Shown one piece after another: positions 8,883 to 18,674 of a stretch of 64,000 nt of DNA. The DNA comes from Burkholderiales bacterium. Lineage in GTDB: Bacteria; Pseudomonadota; Gammaproteobacteria; Burkholderiales; Casimicrobiaceae. The DNA lies in contig CAJPFI010000005.1 of NCBI GenBank assembly GCA_905339295.1, positions 1-64,000 on the forward strand, given 5' to 3'. Both the position numbers and the translations under genes were made by a program. The notes under the pieces were generated by a model. That model did no database searches and was not told the origin of the DNA. It was given only the letters and a program-made list of their open reading frames with translations. How positions within the stretch are numbered: position 1 is the stretch's first letter; each line of letters begins with the position of its first letter.

Positions 8883-9027
8883 CGCCGCGATGAAGGCGAA
8901 CGCGCGGCACCGGTCTTGCGAACGAGGCGTCCGCCACGGGCGGGAGCCATTGACAGCGGCGCGCCGTGCGCGAATGCTGTCCTGCATCGACTCCGCATCG
9001 GAGACGTTTCACAACAGGAGGAGTGCC

Positions 9028-10344
9028 ATGAAGTCAGTCAGACAGGCCTTGCTCGGCGTGGTCCTGCTCGGCGCCGCCGCGACGGTGCACGCGCAGAACG
9101 AGCAATTCATCCCGATGAACGGCTACTGGGTCGGACCCTACGCGCCCGGCGGCTCCGGCATCTTCGGTGGGTTCATCGACTACGTGAACATGATCAACGC
9201 GCGCGAAGGCGGCGTGAACGGCGTCAAGCTGACCTACGAGAAGTGCGAGACCGAGTACAACAACGCGCGCGGCGTCGAGTGCTACGAGCGCCAGAAGAAG
9301 AAGGGCCCGACCGGCGCGACGATGGTGCACCCGCTGTCGACCGGCATCACCTACTCGCTCATCGAGAAGGCCGCGGCGGACAAGATCCCGGTCGTGTCGA
9401 TCGGCTACGGCCGCACCGACGCCTCCGACGGCCGCGTGTTCCCGTACATCTTCCCGCTGATCACGAACTACTGGTCGCAGAACACGGCCAAGATCAAGTT
9501 CATCGGCGCGAAGGAAGGGGGGATGGACAAGCTCAAGGGCAAGAAGATCGTGAACATCTATCACGAATCGGCCTACGGCAAGGAGACGATCCCGGTCCTC
9601 GACGCGCAGGCGGCGAAGTACGGCTTCACGGTCACGCACATCCCGGTCCCGCATCCGGGCAACGAGCAGGGCGCGCAGTGGCTGCAGGTGCGCCAGATCA
9701 AGCCGGACTGGGTGATCCTGCGCGGCTGGGGCGTGATGAACCCGGTGGCGCTGAAGGCGGCCGCAAGGGCCGGTTTCCCGCGCGAGAAGATCGTCGGCGT
9801 GTGGTGGTCCGGCGCGGAAGAGGACACGATCCCGGCGGGCGCGGCAGCCAAGGGGTACATCGCGGCCGGGTTCAACGTCGCGGGCACCAACTTCCCGGTC
9901 ATCGCCGAGATCAAGAAATACATCTACGCCAAGGGCAGGGGCGAGATGGAGGACCAGACGCGGATCGGCAGCATCTACTACAACCGCGGAGTCGTGCACG
10001 GCATCGTGACCGTCGAGGCGATTCGCAAGGCGCAGGAGAAGTACGGCAAGAAGGCGCTGACCGGCGAACAGATCCGCTGGGGCCTCGAGAACCTGTCGAT
10101 CAGCGACGCGAACCTCAAGGCGCTGGGCGCCGCCGGCTTCATGCAGCCGCTCAAGGTGAGCTGCCTGGACCACGAGGGTGGCGGCGCGGTCAAGTTCCAG
10201 CAATGGGACGGCAACAAATGGGTCGTGCTCACCGACTGGATCACGCCGGACCGCGAGCTGGTGCGGCCGATGATCGAGCAGTCGGCGGCAGCGTACGCGA
10301 AGGAGAAGAACATCACGCCGCGCGATTGCTCCAAGGAGTCGTAA
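9028..10344 (+). CDS. LIV-type periplasmic substrate-binding protein
   Basis: The 438-residue precursor carries a signal peptide (basic KSVRQ, hydrophobic ALLGVVLLGAAA, cleavage after VHA). The mature protein is a two-lobed LIV-binding-type receptor with conserved-looking stretches GGFIDYVNMINAREGGVNG and YHESAYGKETIPVL. It should capture the substrate in the periplasm and deliver it to the permeases. At this length and with this sequence it belongs to the branch found with acyl-CoA synthetases, not to classical leucine receptors, so the ligand may be an organic acid. An AGGAGG site precedes the ATG. A longer frame from 8818 is a read-through of the leader. Confidence 0.92.
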   Translation: MKSVRQALLGVVLLGAAATVHAQNEQFIPMNGYWVGPYAPGGSGIFGGFIDYVNMINAREGGVNGVKLTYEKCETEYNNARGVECYERQKKKGPTGATMVHPLSTGITYSLIEKAAADKIPVVSIGYGRTDASDGRVFPYIFPLITNYWSQNTAKIKFIGAKEGGMDKLKGKKIVNIYHESAYGKETIPVLDAQAAKYGFTVTHIPVPHPGNEQGAQWLQVRQIKPDWVILRGWGVMNPVALKAAARAGFPREKIVGVWWSGAEEDTIPAGAAAKGYIAAGFNVAGTNFPVIAEIKKYIYAKGRGEMEDQTRIGSIYYNRGVVHGIVTVEAIRKAQEKYGKKALTGEQIRWGLENLSISDANLKALGAAGFMQPLKVSCLDHEGGGAVKFQQWDGNKWVVLTDWITPDRELVRPMIEQSAAAYAKEKNITPRDCSKES

Positions 10345-10376
10345 CCCGCAACTCCCTCCCTCTCCCGCTCGCGGGG

Positions 10377-10425
10377 GAGGGCTGGGGCGAGGGCGGCCGA
10401 CCGCGGCCCCCTCGCCCCAGCCCTC
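10377..10425. repeat. Inverted repeat of the CCCTCGCCCCAGCCCTC type between two transporter genes
   Basis: A perfect 17-bp inverted repeat (left arm 10377-10393, right arm 10409-10425) encloses a 15-nt GC-rich loop. A CCCTCTCCC half-element lies just upstream. It resembles the dispersed CCCTCTCCC/GGGGCGAGGG intergenic hairpins found across proteobacteria. There is no T-tract, so it is not a classic terminator. It may stabilise or attenuate mRNA between the binding-protein and second ATPase genes. Confidence 0.8.
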
Positions 10426-10483
10426 TCTCCCGGCCGCACGCCGGGGACGACGGGGAACGACACGGCGTCCGCGCCGTCCTGCC

Positions 10484-11341
10484 ATGAGCGCCGCTGCCAC
10501 CGCCACCGCATCTCCTCCGACGACCGACGCCGCGACCGCGACGAAGGTCCTGTCGGTCAACAACATCGAGGTCATCTACGACCACGTGATCCTGGTCCTC
10601 AAGGGCGTGTCGCTCGAGGTGGCGGAAGGCCGGATCGTCGCGCTGCTCGGCGCGAACGGCGCCGGCAAGAGCACGACGCTGAAGTCGATCTCGAACCTGC
10701 TGTCCGCCGAGCGCGGCGAGGTGACGAAGGGCACGATCGAGTTCCGGGGCAAGCGCGTCGACCGGCTCACGACCAACGAGCTGGTGCGCATGGGCGTGTG
10801 CCAGGTGATGGAGGGACGCCACTGCTTCCAGCACCTGACGGTCGAGGAGAACCTGCTCACCGGCGCGTACACGCGAAAGATCTCGCGCGGCGACCTCGCC
10901 GAGGCGCTCGAGCGCGTCTACCACTACTTCCCGCGCCTGAAGCAGCGGCGATCGAGCCAGTCGGGCTACACGTCGGGAGGCGAGCAGCAGATGACCGCGA
11001 TCGGCCGGGCGCTGATGGCGAAGCCGTCGATGATCCTGCTCGACGAGCCGTCGATGGGGCTCGCGCCGCAGATCGTCGAGGAGATCTTCGAGATCGTCCG
11101 CGACCTCAACACCAAGGAGCGCGTCTCGTTCCTGCTGGCCGAGCAGAACACGATGGTCGCGCTGCGCTACGCGAACTACGGCTACATCCTCGAGAACGGC
11201 CGCGTGGTGATGGACGGCGACGCGAAGGGGCTGGCGAGCAACGAAGACGTCAAGGAGTTCTACCTCGGCCTGTCGACGGCGGGCCGCAAGAGCTTCCGCG
11301 ACGTCAAGCATTACCGGCGCCGGAAGCGCTGGCTGGCGTAG
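10484..11341 (+). CDS. LIV-type ABC transporter ATP-binding protein (LivF family)
   Basis: The 285-residue second ATPase of the importer has Walker A GANGAGKST, signature SGGEQQM, Walker B MILLDEPSMGLAP and the switch region LLAEQNTMVAL. It carries a short alanine/threonine-rich N-terminal tail and a basic C-terminal tail (KHYRRRKRWLA), both seen in LivF proteins that travel with CoA ligases. It completes the five-part transporter begun at 5737. The ATG at 10484 lies 139 nt after the binding-protein stop, downstream of the inverted repeat. Confidence 0.92.
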   Translation: MSAAATATASPPTTDAATATKVLSVNNIEVIYDHVILVLKGVSLEVAEGRIVALLGANGAGKSTTLKSISNLLSAERGEVTKGTIEFRGKRVDRLTTNELVRMGVCQVMEGRHCFQHLTVEENLLTGAYTRKISRGDLAEALERVYHYFPRLKQRRSSQSGYTSGGEQQMTAIGRALMAKPSMILLDEPSMGLAPQIVEEIFEIVRDLNTKERVSFLLAEQNTMVALRYANYGYILENGRVVMDGDAKGLASNEDVKEFYLGLSTAGRKSFRDVKHYRRRKRWLA

Positions 11342-11493
11342 GGACGTCGAAGGCGGCGGCGAGGGCCGAGGAAGCGCGGGCGCGGGACCGGCAGCACTCG
11401 GTGGCGGTCGCCCGGCTCGCACGCCCGTCCGGTGCCGGCTTCCCCGTTCCACCAACCCCGGATCGCCCGCAGTCACGCCGCGAAGGTCCACCG

Positions 11494-12744
11494 ATGACCG
11501 ACCATTTCGACGCACTGGAGACACGCGATCCCGACGCGCGCGAGCGGACGATGCTCGAGCGCCTGCCGAAGCAGATCGCGCACGCCAGGACGCACGCGCC
11601 CGCGTTCGCACGACTGCTCGCGGACGTGGACCCGGCGTCGGTCACGAGCCGCGCGGCGCTCGCGCGGGTGCCGGTCACGCGCAAGTCCGACCTGTCCGAC
11701 CTGCAGAAGGCCGCGCGTCCTTTCGGCGGCCTCGCCGCCACGGGGTGGGGCGGCGGGCGCGCCGGCGTGAGGCGCGTGTTCGCCTCGCCCGGGCCGATCT
11801 ACGAGCCGGAAGGCGCCGCCCCCGACTACTGGCGCCTCGCGCGTGCGCTGCACGCCGCCGGATTCCGCGCGGGCGATCTCGTGCACAACACGTTCGCCTA
11901 CCACTTCACGCCTGCGGGATCGATGCTCGAGACCGGCGCGCACGCGCTCGGCTGCACGGTGTTCCCTGCCGGCACCGGGCAGACCGAGCAGCAGGTGCAG
12001 GCGATGGCGGACCTGAAGCCGGACGGCTACGTCGGCACGCCGTCGTTCCTGCGCATCATCCTCGAGAAGGCGGACGAGGCGGGCGTGTCGCTCGCGAGCG
12101 TCACGAAGGCGCTCGTCTCCGGCGAGGCGTTCCCGTCGAGCCTGCGCGAAGCGCTCGCCGCGCGAGGCATCGCCGCCTACCAGGCCTACGCGACGGCCGA
12201 CGTCGGCTGCATCGCGTACGAGACGCCCGCGCGTGACGGGCTCGTCGTCGACGAGGGCGTGCTGGTCGAGATCGTGCGTCCCGGCACCGGCGACCCGGTG
12301 CCGCAGGGCGAGGTCGGCGAGGTCGTCGTCACCGCGCTCGCGAACACCGACTACCCGCTGATCCGCTTCGGCACCGGCGACCTGTCCGCGTTCCTGTCCG
12401 GCGTGTCGCCCTGCGGCCGCACGAACGTCCGCATCCGGGGATGGATGGGCCGCGCGGACCAGACGACGAAGGTGAAGGGCATGTTCGTGCACCCGTCGCA
12501 GGTCGCCGAGATCGCGCGGCGGCATCCGGAGATCGTGAAGGCGCGCCTGGTCGTCGACAACCCGGACGCGCAGGACCGCATGACGCTGCACGTCGAGGTC
12601 GCGTCGAACGCGTCGTCGCGCACCGAGGCGATCGTCGCGTCGATTCGCGATGTCACGAAACTCCGCGGCGAGGTGAGCTTCCACGCGCCCGGCGCGCTGC
12701 CGAACGACGGCAAGGTCATCGACGACTGCCGCAAGATCGGGTAG
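11494..12744 (+). CDS. Phenylacetate-CoA ligase-like (PaaK-type) ANL-superfamily enzyme
   Basis: The 416-residue protein shares the PaaK layout: an N-terminal HARTHAPAFARLL region, VTRKSDL, a central YATADVGCIAYET in place of the usual E-type adenylate motif, FGTGDLS and a C-terminal NDGKVIDD with the presumed catalytic lysine. The usual SSGTTG P-loop is not clear. The corresponding part reads VFASPGPIYEPEG, a feature of a divergent subgroup. It should form aryl- or acyl-CoA esters. Its position directly after the LIV transporter block, same strand, suggests that it acts on an imported acid, alongside the FadD-type enzyme at 3726. Confidence 0.8.
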   Translation: MTDHFDALETRDPDARERTMLERLPKQIAHARTHAPAFARLLADVDPASVTSRAALARVPVTRKSDLSDLQKAARPFGGLAATGWGGGRAGVRRVFASPGPIYEPEGAAPDYWRLARALHAAGFRAGDLVHNTFAYHFTPAGSMLETGAHALGCTVFPAGTGQTEQQVQAMADLKPDGYVGTPSFLRIILEKADEAGVSLASVTKALVSGEAFPSSLREALAARGIAAYQAYATADVGCIAYETPARDGLVVDEGVLVEIVRPGTGDPVPQGEVGEVVVTALANTDYPLIRFGTGDLSAFLSGVSPCGRTNVRIRGWMGRADQTTKVKGMFVHPSQVAEIARRHPEIVKARLVVDNPDAQDRMTLHVEVASNASSRTEAIVASIRDVTKLRGEVSFHAPGALPNDGKVIDDCRKIG

Positions 12745-13018
12745 CGGCGCGGCTTCGTCGGCGAGGGGCCGGCGATGCACGGTGCAGCAGACACGTAGCG
12801 TTGCGTTCGCCGGCCCTGCGCTCGTCTCGGGTCGCATCCCCACGAAAGGCGTGGGGCCCCTGCTCCGCCTCGTCGAGCGCCCCGGCCGCGAAGCGGCCGG
12901 GGATCGACGACGAGCGCTTGCCGTCGCCGCTGGCGGCCGACACGCGACGCTGCTTGTCACGCAAACCATGCAAGGAGGCCGCCGGCGCGGCTTCGTCGGC
13001 GAGGGGCCGGCGATGCAC
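12745..13018. repeat. Pair of 36-bp direct repeats flanking a hairpin-rich segment
   Basis: An identical 36-bp sequence starting CGGCGCGGCTTCGTCGG occurs at 12745-12780 and 12983-13018. Between the copies are a 7-bp hairpin (12838-12856, stem CCCCACG) and a perfect 10-bp hairpin with a GAA loop (12880-12902, stem CCCCGGCCGC). No protein is evident inside. The first copy starts immediately after the PaaK-like stop codon, and the second ends 11 nt before the next start. It looks like a duplicated REP-type unit or small non-autonomous element. Confidence 0.85.
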
Positions 13019-13029
13019 GCGCGCCTCCC

Positions 13030-13743
13030 ATGGCGGAAGGGGTGCGTGCTAGCATCAATCTTTCTCCGTCCCCGACGCCAACGCAGTCCGTGCCCGCGCC
13101 ACCCATCCCGCAGGACCCGTTCGCCCCGCTCGAGGAGGCGACGTTGCGCGCGATCGCCGAGACCGGGATCGTGCGAACGTTCCCGAAGAACACGGTGTTG
13201 ATCCACGAGGGCGACAGCGGCGACGCGCTCTACATCGTGCTGTCGGGCCGCGTGAAGGTCTACGCGAGCAACGCGCAGGGCCGCGAGTTCGCCATCGCGT
13301 TCCACGGGGCGGGCGAGTACGTGGGCGAGATGACGCTCGACGGCGGCGTGCGCTCGGCGTCGGTCGTCACGATGGAGCCGACCGTCTGCGCGGTCGTCCA
13401 CCGCGAGCAGTTCCGCGAATTCATCCTGAAGAACCCCGACTTCGCGCTGCACCTGATCGAGAAGCTGATCAACCGCGTGCGCGCGACCACCGAGGACGTC
13501 AAGAGCCTCGCGCTCACCGACGTCTACGGGCGCCTCGTCCGGCTCCTCAACGCCCTCGCGACGCCTCTCGGCGACGGCACGTCCGTCGTTCCCGAGAGGC
13601 TCACGCAGCAGGCGATCGCCGAGCGCGTGGGCGCATCGCGCGACATGATCGGCAAGCTGTTCAAGGATCTCGTCGCGGGCGGCTACCTCGCGATCGAGGA
13701 CCGCACGATCACCATCCTGCGCAAGCTCCCGACGGGCTGGTGA
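13030..13743 (+). CDS. Crp/Fnr-family transcriptional regulator (second copy)
   Basis: The protein is 237 residues from the ATG at 13030. The first 20 or so residues are proline-rich, and a GTG at 13090 is an alternative start. It has a cyclic-nucleotide-type barrel (HEGDSGDALYIVLSGRVKVY, GEYVGEMTLDGGVRSASV), a long dimer helix and a winged-helix domain (LTQQAIAERVGASRDMIGKL). There are no N-terminal cysteines for an iron-sulfur cluster. It differs clearly from the regulator at 2717 in both halves. It stands alone between the direct repeats and a secreted-protein gene, so its targets are not shown by context. Confidence 0.88.
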   Translation: MAEGVRASINLSPSPTPTQSVPAPPIPQDPFAPLEEATLRAIAETGIVRTFPKNTVLIHEGDSGDALYIVLSGRVKVYASNAQGREFAIAFHGAGEYVGEMTLDGGVRSASVVTMEPTVCAVVHREQFREFILKNPDFALHLIEKLINRVRATTEDVKSLALTDVYGRLVRLLNALATPLGDGTSVVPERLTQQAIAERVGASRDMIGKLFKDLVAGGYLAIEDRTITILRKLPTGW

Positions 13744-13911
13744 CGGGTCCGCCCGCCCGGCGTATGCTGGCGGCTGCCGGGGCGCGAATTTTCCGCTTGC
13801 CGGCCTCGTAACATTGCGGTGACGCGGGGGACGCGCCCGCGCGATCCTTGTTTCCGACGCGGCAGGCGTCCGGCAACCGGCCGGCCGCCTGGTGCGGTTC
13901 CGGAGCGACGG

Positions 13912-14802
13912 ATGGACGCTGCAGCACGACATGCGGGATGGGCCGGATCGCCTCGGTCGCGGGGTGTGCTGGCCGGCTGCGCGCTCGCGCTGGCGCTGCT
14001 CGCGCCGTGCGCGTTCGCGGAGCCCGCGGTTCCGTCACCCATGCCGGAGGTCGACTCGAGCGAGCAGGGTGGTCGCTTCGTCGGAGAGATCCGCGCGCGG
14101 ATCGGGCATCCGTTCGCGGCGGTCGCGCGCGCGCTCACCGTGGCGCGCGAGTGGTGCGCGTTCGCGATCCTGCACCCGAACGTCAAGGGCTGCGTGTGCG
14201 AGTCCTCGCCCGAGGGCGAGCGGGTCACGCTGTACGCCGGTCCCAAGCGCGGGGCGAAGCTCGAGGACGCGTACCCGATCCGCTACGCGTTCGACGCGAA
14301 GGCGGTCTCGCCGCGCCGGATCGACATCCGGCTCAACGCGGCATCCGGGCCGCTCAAGACGCGCGACTACGAGTTCGCGATCACGGCCGAGCCCGCGGGC
14401 GAGACCACGACGCGGCTGGTGGTTCGTTATGCCTACCGGCCGTCGATCGAGAGCCGGCTCGCGACCGCCGGATACCTCGCCACGGTCGGGGCGGGCAAGC
14501 ACGGGTTCACCGTCGTCGGACGCGACGCGGCGGGCCGCGCCGTGTTCGTCGGCGGCACGCGCGGCATCGTCGAGCGCAACGCGATGCGGCAGATGATCGC
14601 GATCGAGGCCTACCTCGACACGCAGGCGCGCGAGGCGGCCGAGCGCGACCGCGCGCGCCTCGAGCGATTCCACACGCTCACCGAGCGCCACGCCGAGCAA
14701 CTGCGCGAACTCGAGCGCGACGACTACCTGTCGCTCAAGACCTCGGAGATCGCGCGCCAGCGCGAGCGGCAGCGCATCGCCGACGGCGCGCAGCGCGGCT
14801 GA
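13912..14802 (+). CDS. Secreted protein of unknown function
   Basis: The 296-residue precursor from the ATG at 13912 has a signal peptide (LAGCALALALLAPCAFA, cleavage near residue 40). The mature part has no motif I can name. It includes a cysteine pair in NVKGCVCES, several beta-strand-like stretches such as YEFAITAEPAGETTTRLVVRY, and a long charged C-terminal helix (about residues 225-290) rich in Arg/Glu that should form a coiled coil. It is expected in the periplasm. It converges with the aldehyde dehydrogenase gene. Confidence 0.65.
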   Translation: MDAAARHAGWAGSPRSRGVLAGCALALALLAPCAFAEPAVPSPMPEVDSSEQGGRFVGEIRARIGHPFAAVARALTVAREWCAFAILHPNVKGCVCESSPEGERVTLYAGPKRGAKLEDAYPIRYAFDAKAVSPRRIDIRLNAASGPLKTRDYEFAITAEPAGETTTRLVVRYAYRPSIESRLATAGYLATVGAGKHGFTVVGRDAAGRAVFVGGTRGIVERNAMRQMIAIEAYLDTQAREAAERDRARLERFHTLTERHAEQLRELERDDYLSLKTSEIARQRERQRIADGAQRG

Positions 14803-14873
14803 ACCGGCCTCGCCGCGGGGCGACGCAGTCCCGACCGGCCGCATCGCCCGCCGGGCCGTGGCCGGACCCCCGG

Positions 14874-16361
14874 TCAGCGGTCGAGACCGCCGAACGCGAC
14901 GTACTTGATCTCGACGTATTCGTCGACGCCGTACATCGAGCCCTCGCGGCCCAGTCCCGACTGCTTCACGCCGCCGAACGGCGCGACCTCGGTCGTGATG
15001 AGACCCGTGTTGACGCCGACCATCCCGTACTCGAGCGCCTCGGCGACGCGCCACACGCGGCCCAGGTCGCGGGCGTAGAAATACGACGCGAGACCGTACT
15101 CGGTGCGGTTCGCGAGCTCGATCACCTCCTCGTCGGTCGAGAACGGGATCAGCGGCGCGACCGGGCCGAACGTCTCCTCGCGGAAGATCTTCATCGCGGG
15201 GGACACGCCTGTGAGCACCGTCGGCTCGAAGTACGTTCCGCCGAGCGCGTGGCGCCGGCCGCCTGTCGCGACCCTCGCGCCGTGCGACGTCGCGTCGGCG
15301 ATGTGGTCCTCGACCTTCGCGACGGCGTCCGCATCGATCAGGGGTCCCTGCATGACGCCGGCATCGGTGCCGGCGCCGACCGTGAGCGCGCGCACGCGCG
15401 CGGCGAGCTTGGCCGCGAACGCGTCGTAGACCTTCTCGTGCACGAAGAAGCGGTTCGCGCACACGCAGGTCTGTCCCGCGTTGCGGAACTTCGACACGAT
15501 CGCGCCGTCGGCCGCCGCGTCGAGATCGGCGTCGTCGAACACGATGAAAGGCGCGTTGCCGCCCAGTTCGAGCGAGAGCTTCTTGATCGTGGGAGCGACC
15601 TGCTTCATCAGGATGCGGCCGACCTCGGTCGATCCGGTGAACGAGAGCTTGCGAACCGCCGGGTTCGCACACATCTCGCCGCCGATCGACGGCGCGTCGC
15701 CCGAGATCACGTTGAGGACGCCGGGCGGGAACCCGGCGCGGTGCGCGAGCTCGGCGAGCGCGAACGCCGAATACGGCGTCGCCTCGGCCGGCTTGATGAC
15801 CACGGTGCACCCCGCCGCGAGCGCCGGCGCGACCTTGCGCGTGATCATCGAGCACGGGAAGTTCCACGGCGTGATCGCGGCGCAGACGCCGACCGGCTGC
15901 TTCAGCACGACGAGACGGCGGTCGTTGCCGACGGTCGGAATCACGTCGCCGTAGACGCGCCGCGCCTCCTCGGCGAACCACTCGACGTACGCCGCGCCGA
16001 TCGCGACCTCGCCCTTCGACTCGGCCAGCGGCTTGCCCTGCTCGGCCGTAAGGAGGAGCGCGAGGTCGTCGACGTTCGCGACCATCAGCTCGAACCAGCG
16101 GCGCAGCACGTTGCTGCGCTCCTTCGCGGTCTTCGCGGCCCAGCCGGGAAATGCGCGCGCGGCCGCGTCGATCGCGCGGCGCGTCTCGGCGCCGCCCATC
16201 ACCGGCGCGGTGCCGATCGCCCGCCCGGTCGCCGGATCGACGACGTCCATCGTGCGGCCGCCGTCCGCGTCGATCCAGCGTCCGTCGACGTGGCATTGCT
16301 GGCGCATGAGCGCTGGATCCCTGAGTGCGGGGGCCTTGCGGTCGATGGTGTCGGGGGCCAT
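14874..16361 (-). CDS. NAD(P)-dependent succinate-semialdehyde-type aldehyde dehydrogenase
   Basis: The 495-residue enzyme belongs to the GabD group, oxidising succinate semialdehyde or a similar aldehyde to the acid. It shows ITPWNFPCSMITRKVAPALA, the cofactor-binding SFTGSTEVGRILM, the general-base glutamate in LELGGNAPFIVFDDAD, the catalytic cysteine in GQTCVCANRFFV and the C-terminal GGVKQSGLGREG. The length matches the family. A start a few codons later (MRQQCHVDG) is possible. It follows uppP on the same strand after 250 nt, which suggests separate control. Confidence 0.92.
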   Translation of the reverse strand: MAPDTIDRKAPALRDPALMRQQCHVDGRWIDADGGRTMDVVDPATGRAIGTAPVMGGAETRRAIDAAARAFPGWAAKTAKERSNVLRRWFELMVANVDDLALLLTAEQGKPLAESKGEVAIGAAYVEWFAEEARRVYGDVIPTVGNDRRLVVLKQPVGVCAAITPWNFPCSMITRKVAPALAAGCTVVIKPAEATPYSAFALAELAHRAGFPPGVLNVISGDAPSIGGEMCANPAVRKLSFTGSTEVGRILMKQVAPTIKKLSLELGGNAPFIVFDDADLDAAADGAIVSKFRNAGQTCVCANRFFVHEKVYDAFAAKLAARVRALTVGAGTDAGVMQGPLIDADAVAKVEDHIADATSHGARVATGGRRHALGGTYFEPTVLTGVSPAMKIFREETFGPVAPLIPFSTDEEVIELANRTEYGLASYFYARDLGRVWRVAEALEYGMVGVNTGLITTEVAPFGGVKQSGLGREGSMYGVDEYVEIKYVAFGGLDR

Positions 16362-16611
16362 GCGGTTGCTCCTGCCGACGCGCGCGACATCGCGCGCGTA
16401 ACGGCGATTCTAGCGCGGCGGCTCGACGATGTCCGCCGATCGCGGCGCGCACGGGGACTCGACGTGACGAGCGTCGGGCCGGCCAGCACGAGCGCGGCGC
16501 CGCCGGGGTGGATCGCGATGACTGCATCGCCCCGGAAAAGCGCGCCGAGGCCGATCGCGAGCACGATGCCGGCGCAGGACGGCGCCAGCGCCGGCCTCCA
16601 CGCTCAACGAG

Positions 16612-17442
16612 TCAGTCCCAGCGCACGAGGCCGGTCCACGCGGTCACGAGGATCACCGCGCCGAACGCGATCCGGTACCACGCGAACGGCACGAAGTCGT
16701 GCCGGCTCACGTAGCGGATCAGCCAGCGGATGCAGAGGAACGCGAAGACGAACGAGGCGGCGAAGCCGACGGCGAACGCCGGCAGGTCCGCCGAGGAGAG
16801 CGTGTCGCGGCTCCTCCACAGCGAGTAGGCGCCCGCGACGACGAGCGTGGGCACGGCGAGGAAGAACGAGAACTCGGTGGCGGCCTTGCGCGACAGGCCG
16901 AACAGCATGCCGCCGATGATCGTCGCGCCCGATCGCGACGTGCCGGGGATGAGCGCGAACGCCTGGGCGACGCCGACCTTGAGCGCATCGAGCGCCGTCA
17001 TGTCGTCGACCTCGGCGACGCGCACGCTGGCCGGCCGCTCGCGCTGCCGCCGCTCGGCCCAGAGGATCACGAACGCGCCGGCCACGAACGCGATCGCGAC
17101 CGGCACCGGCGCGAACAGCGCGGCCTTGATCGCCGGACCGGCCAGGTAGCCCAGCGCCGCGGCGGGCACGAACGCGATCGCCAGGTTCCGGGCGAACCGG
17201 CGCGCCACCGGATCGGAGCCGAGGCCCGCGATCGCATGGCCGAATCGCGCGCGGTATTCCCACACGACGGCGAGCATCGCGCCCGACTGGATCGCGATCT
17301 CGAACACCTTGGCGCGCTCGCCGGTCACGCCGAGGAGCGAGCCGGCGACGATCAGGTGTCCGGTCGACGAGACCGGCAGGAATTCGGTCAGGCCCTCGAC
17401 GATGCCGAGCAGCAGCGCGTTGACGAGCGTTAGGGTGTCCAA
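16612..17442 (-). CDS. uppP: Undecaprenyl-diphosphatase
   Basis: This 276-residue integral membrane enzyme dephosphorylates undecaprenyl pyrophosphate to recycle the lipid carrier for peptidoglycan and surface polysaccharides. The two catalytic regions are clear: [16 protein letters not shown] near the N-terminus and the [10 protein letters not shown] segment in the second half. Seven to eight hydrophobic helices and the total length match UppP (BacA). The only start giving a normal N-terminus is a TTG at 17442 (reading [13 protein letters not shown]), as upstream in-frame sequence is not family-like. It confers basal bacitracin resistance in other bacteria. Confidence 0.93.
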   Translation of the reverse strand: MDTLTLVNALLLGIVEGLTEFLPVSSTGHLIVAGSLLGVTGERAKVFEIAIQSGAMLAVVWEYRARFGHAIAGLGSDPVARRFARNLAIAFVPAAALGYLAGPAIKAALFAPVPVAIAFVAGAFVILWAERRQRERPASVRVAEVDDMTALDALKVGVAQAFALIPGTSRSGATIIGGMLFGLSRKAATEFSFFLAVPTLVVAGAYSLWRSRDTLSSADLPAFAVGFAASFVFAFLCIRWLIRYVSRHDFVPFAWYRIAFGAVILVTAWTGLVRWD

Positions 17443-17671
17443 GCGGGCGGGCTGCGGCGTTGCGCGGACGCGCGCGTGGCGCGTCCGCGGCGCGATTGTC
17501 GCACGAAGCCGAGCGACGCCGGCGTTCCGCAGGTCGCGGTGCGCGGCGCGGCAGGCGCTCGCCCGGCGCGACGGCGGCCGAAGCAACGGCCGTTCCGACG
17601 CCATCGCGCCGAGCCGACGAGCGCACGGCGCTCCCGAGGGCAAGGGGCGCCAGCGCCACGACGCGGAGGGG

Positions 17672-18631
17672 TCAGGCGGCGGCGGCCTCGAGCCGCGCGA
17701 TGCTCCGCGCGTGGATCGCGAGCCACTGCCCGAAGTCGAGAAGCCCGGGATGCAGCTCGCGCGTGCGCTCGACCGATTGCGCGGCGCGGTACTCGTCGTT
17801 GAAGTCGTGCTTGTACCGGAACATGTTGGCCATGTCGTGTCCGCCGGGATAGCCGAGGTCGACGTAGTCGCGGAACGGCAGCGCGACGTATCGCACCGGT
17901 TCGCCCAGCGCGCGCGAAAGGCCCGCGGCCATGTCGGCGCCGGAGACATGCCCGCCGGCGATGCCGAACGCCTGGCCGGCGAGCTCCTCGCCGCGCTTGA
18001 ACACGCCGAGCGCGCAGGGGCCGATGTCCGCCGCCGCGATGCCGGGCAGCTTCCGGTCACCCATGGGCAACGCGAACTCGAGCGCACCGTCGGCGCCGCG
18101 CTTCGGCCCCAGGCCGAAGTGGATCAGGTTGTCCCAGTAGAACGACGCGCGCAGGAACGTCGTCGGCACGCCGGCGAACAGCGCATCGGCTTCGCCCTTG
18201 GCGTCGTAATGCGGCACCTTGTAGCGGCCCATCAGCGTGGGCATGCGCGGATCGGACAGCGGCACGCGGCGGCGCGTGTCCTCCAGCGATGCCCAGACGA
18301 CGTGCCGGGCGCGTGCGCGCTCGGCGGCTCGTGCGGCGTTGCCGGCCTGCGCCAGCTCGCGCTCCGGCGAGCAGTGCTCCCAGAAATTGGTGACCACGTA
18401 GACTCCGTGGGCGCCGTCGAATGCGCGGTCCAGGCTCGCGACCGCATCGAGGTCGCCGTGCGCGACCTCGGCGCCGAGCGTCGCGAGTGCGCGCGCCGCG
18501 GGCGAATCGGGCCTGCGCGTGATGGCGCGGACGTCGAACGTCCGGGCCGGGTCGGCGAGAATGGCGCGGACGAGGCCGCCGCCCTGGGCGCCGGTGGCGC
18601 CGAGGACGGCGATGAGGGGCCGGGTCTTCAT
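17672..18631 (-). CDS. NmrA-like NAD(P)-binding protein
   Basis: The 319-residue protein starts with a glycine-rich dinucleotide-binding motif ([19 protein letters not shown]) and follows the atypical short-chain-dehydrogenase fold. It lacks the classical YxxxK dyad, as in NmrA and HSCARG proteins that bind NADP to sense redox state. Later segments include [15 protein letters not shown] and the C-terminal [23 protein letters not shown] helix. It lies 43 nt downstream of the cytochrome gene on the same strand, so it probably shares that transcript. Confidence 0.83.
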   Translation of the reverse strand: MKTRPLIAVLGATGAQGGGLVRAILADPARTFDVRAITRRPDSPAARALATLGAEVAHGDLDAVASLDRAFDGAHGVYVVTNFWEHCSPERELAQAGNAARAAERARARHVVWASLEDTRRRVPLSDPRMPTLMGRYKVPHYDAKGEADALFAGVPTTFLRASFYWDNLIHFGLGPKRGADGALEFALPMGDRKLPGIAAADIGPCALGVFKRGEELAGQAFGIAGGHVSGADMAAGLSRALGEPVRYVALPFRDYVDLGYPGGHDMANMFRYKHDFNDEYRAAQSVERTRELHPGLLDFGQWLAIHARSIARLEAAAA

Positions 18632-18674
18632 GACGGGTTCCTCGGAGGACGCGCGGGGGAAGGGCGCAGCGGCA

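Noticed and set aside
16478-16564. Minus-strand stretch with two hydrophobic runs between gabD and uppP
   Set aside because: No ATG start or ribosome site, then runs into low-complexity sequence. A TGA directly precedes it. Could be a remnant, not supported as a gene.
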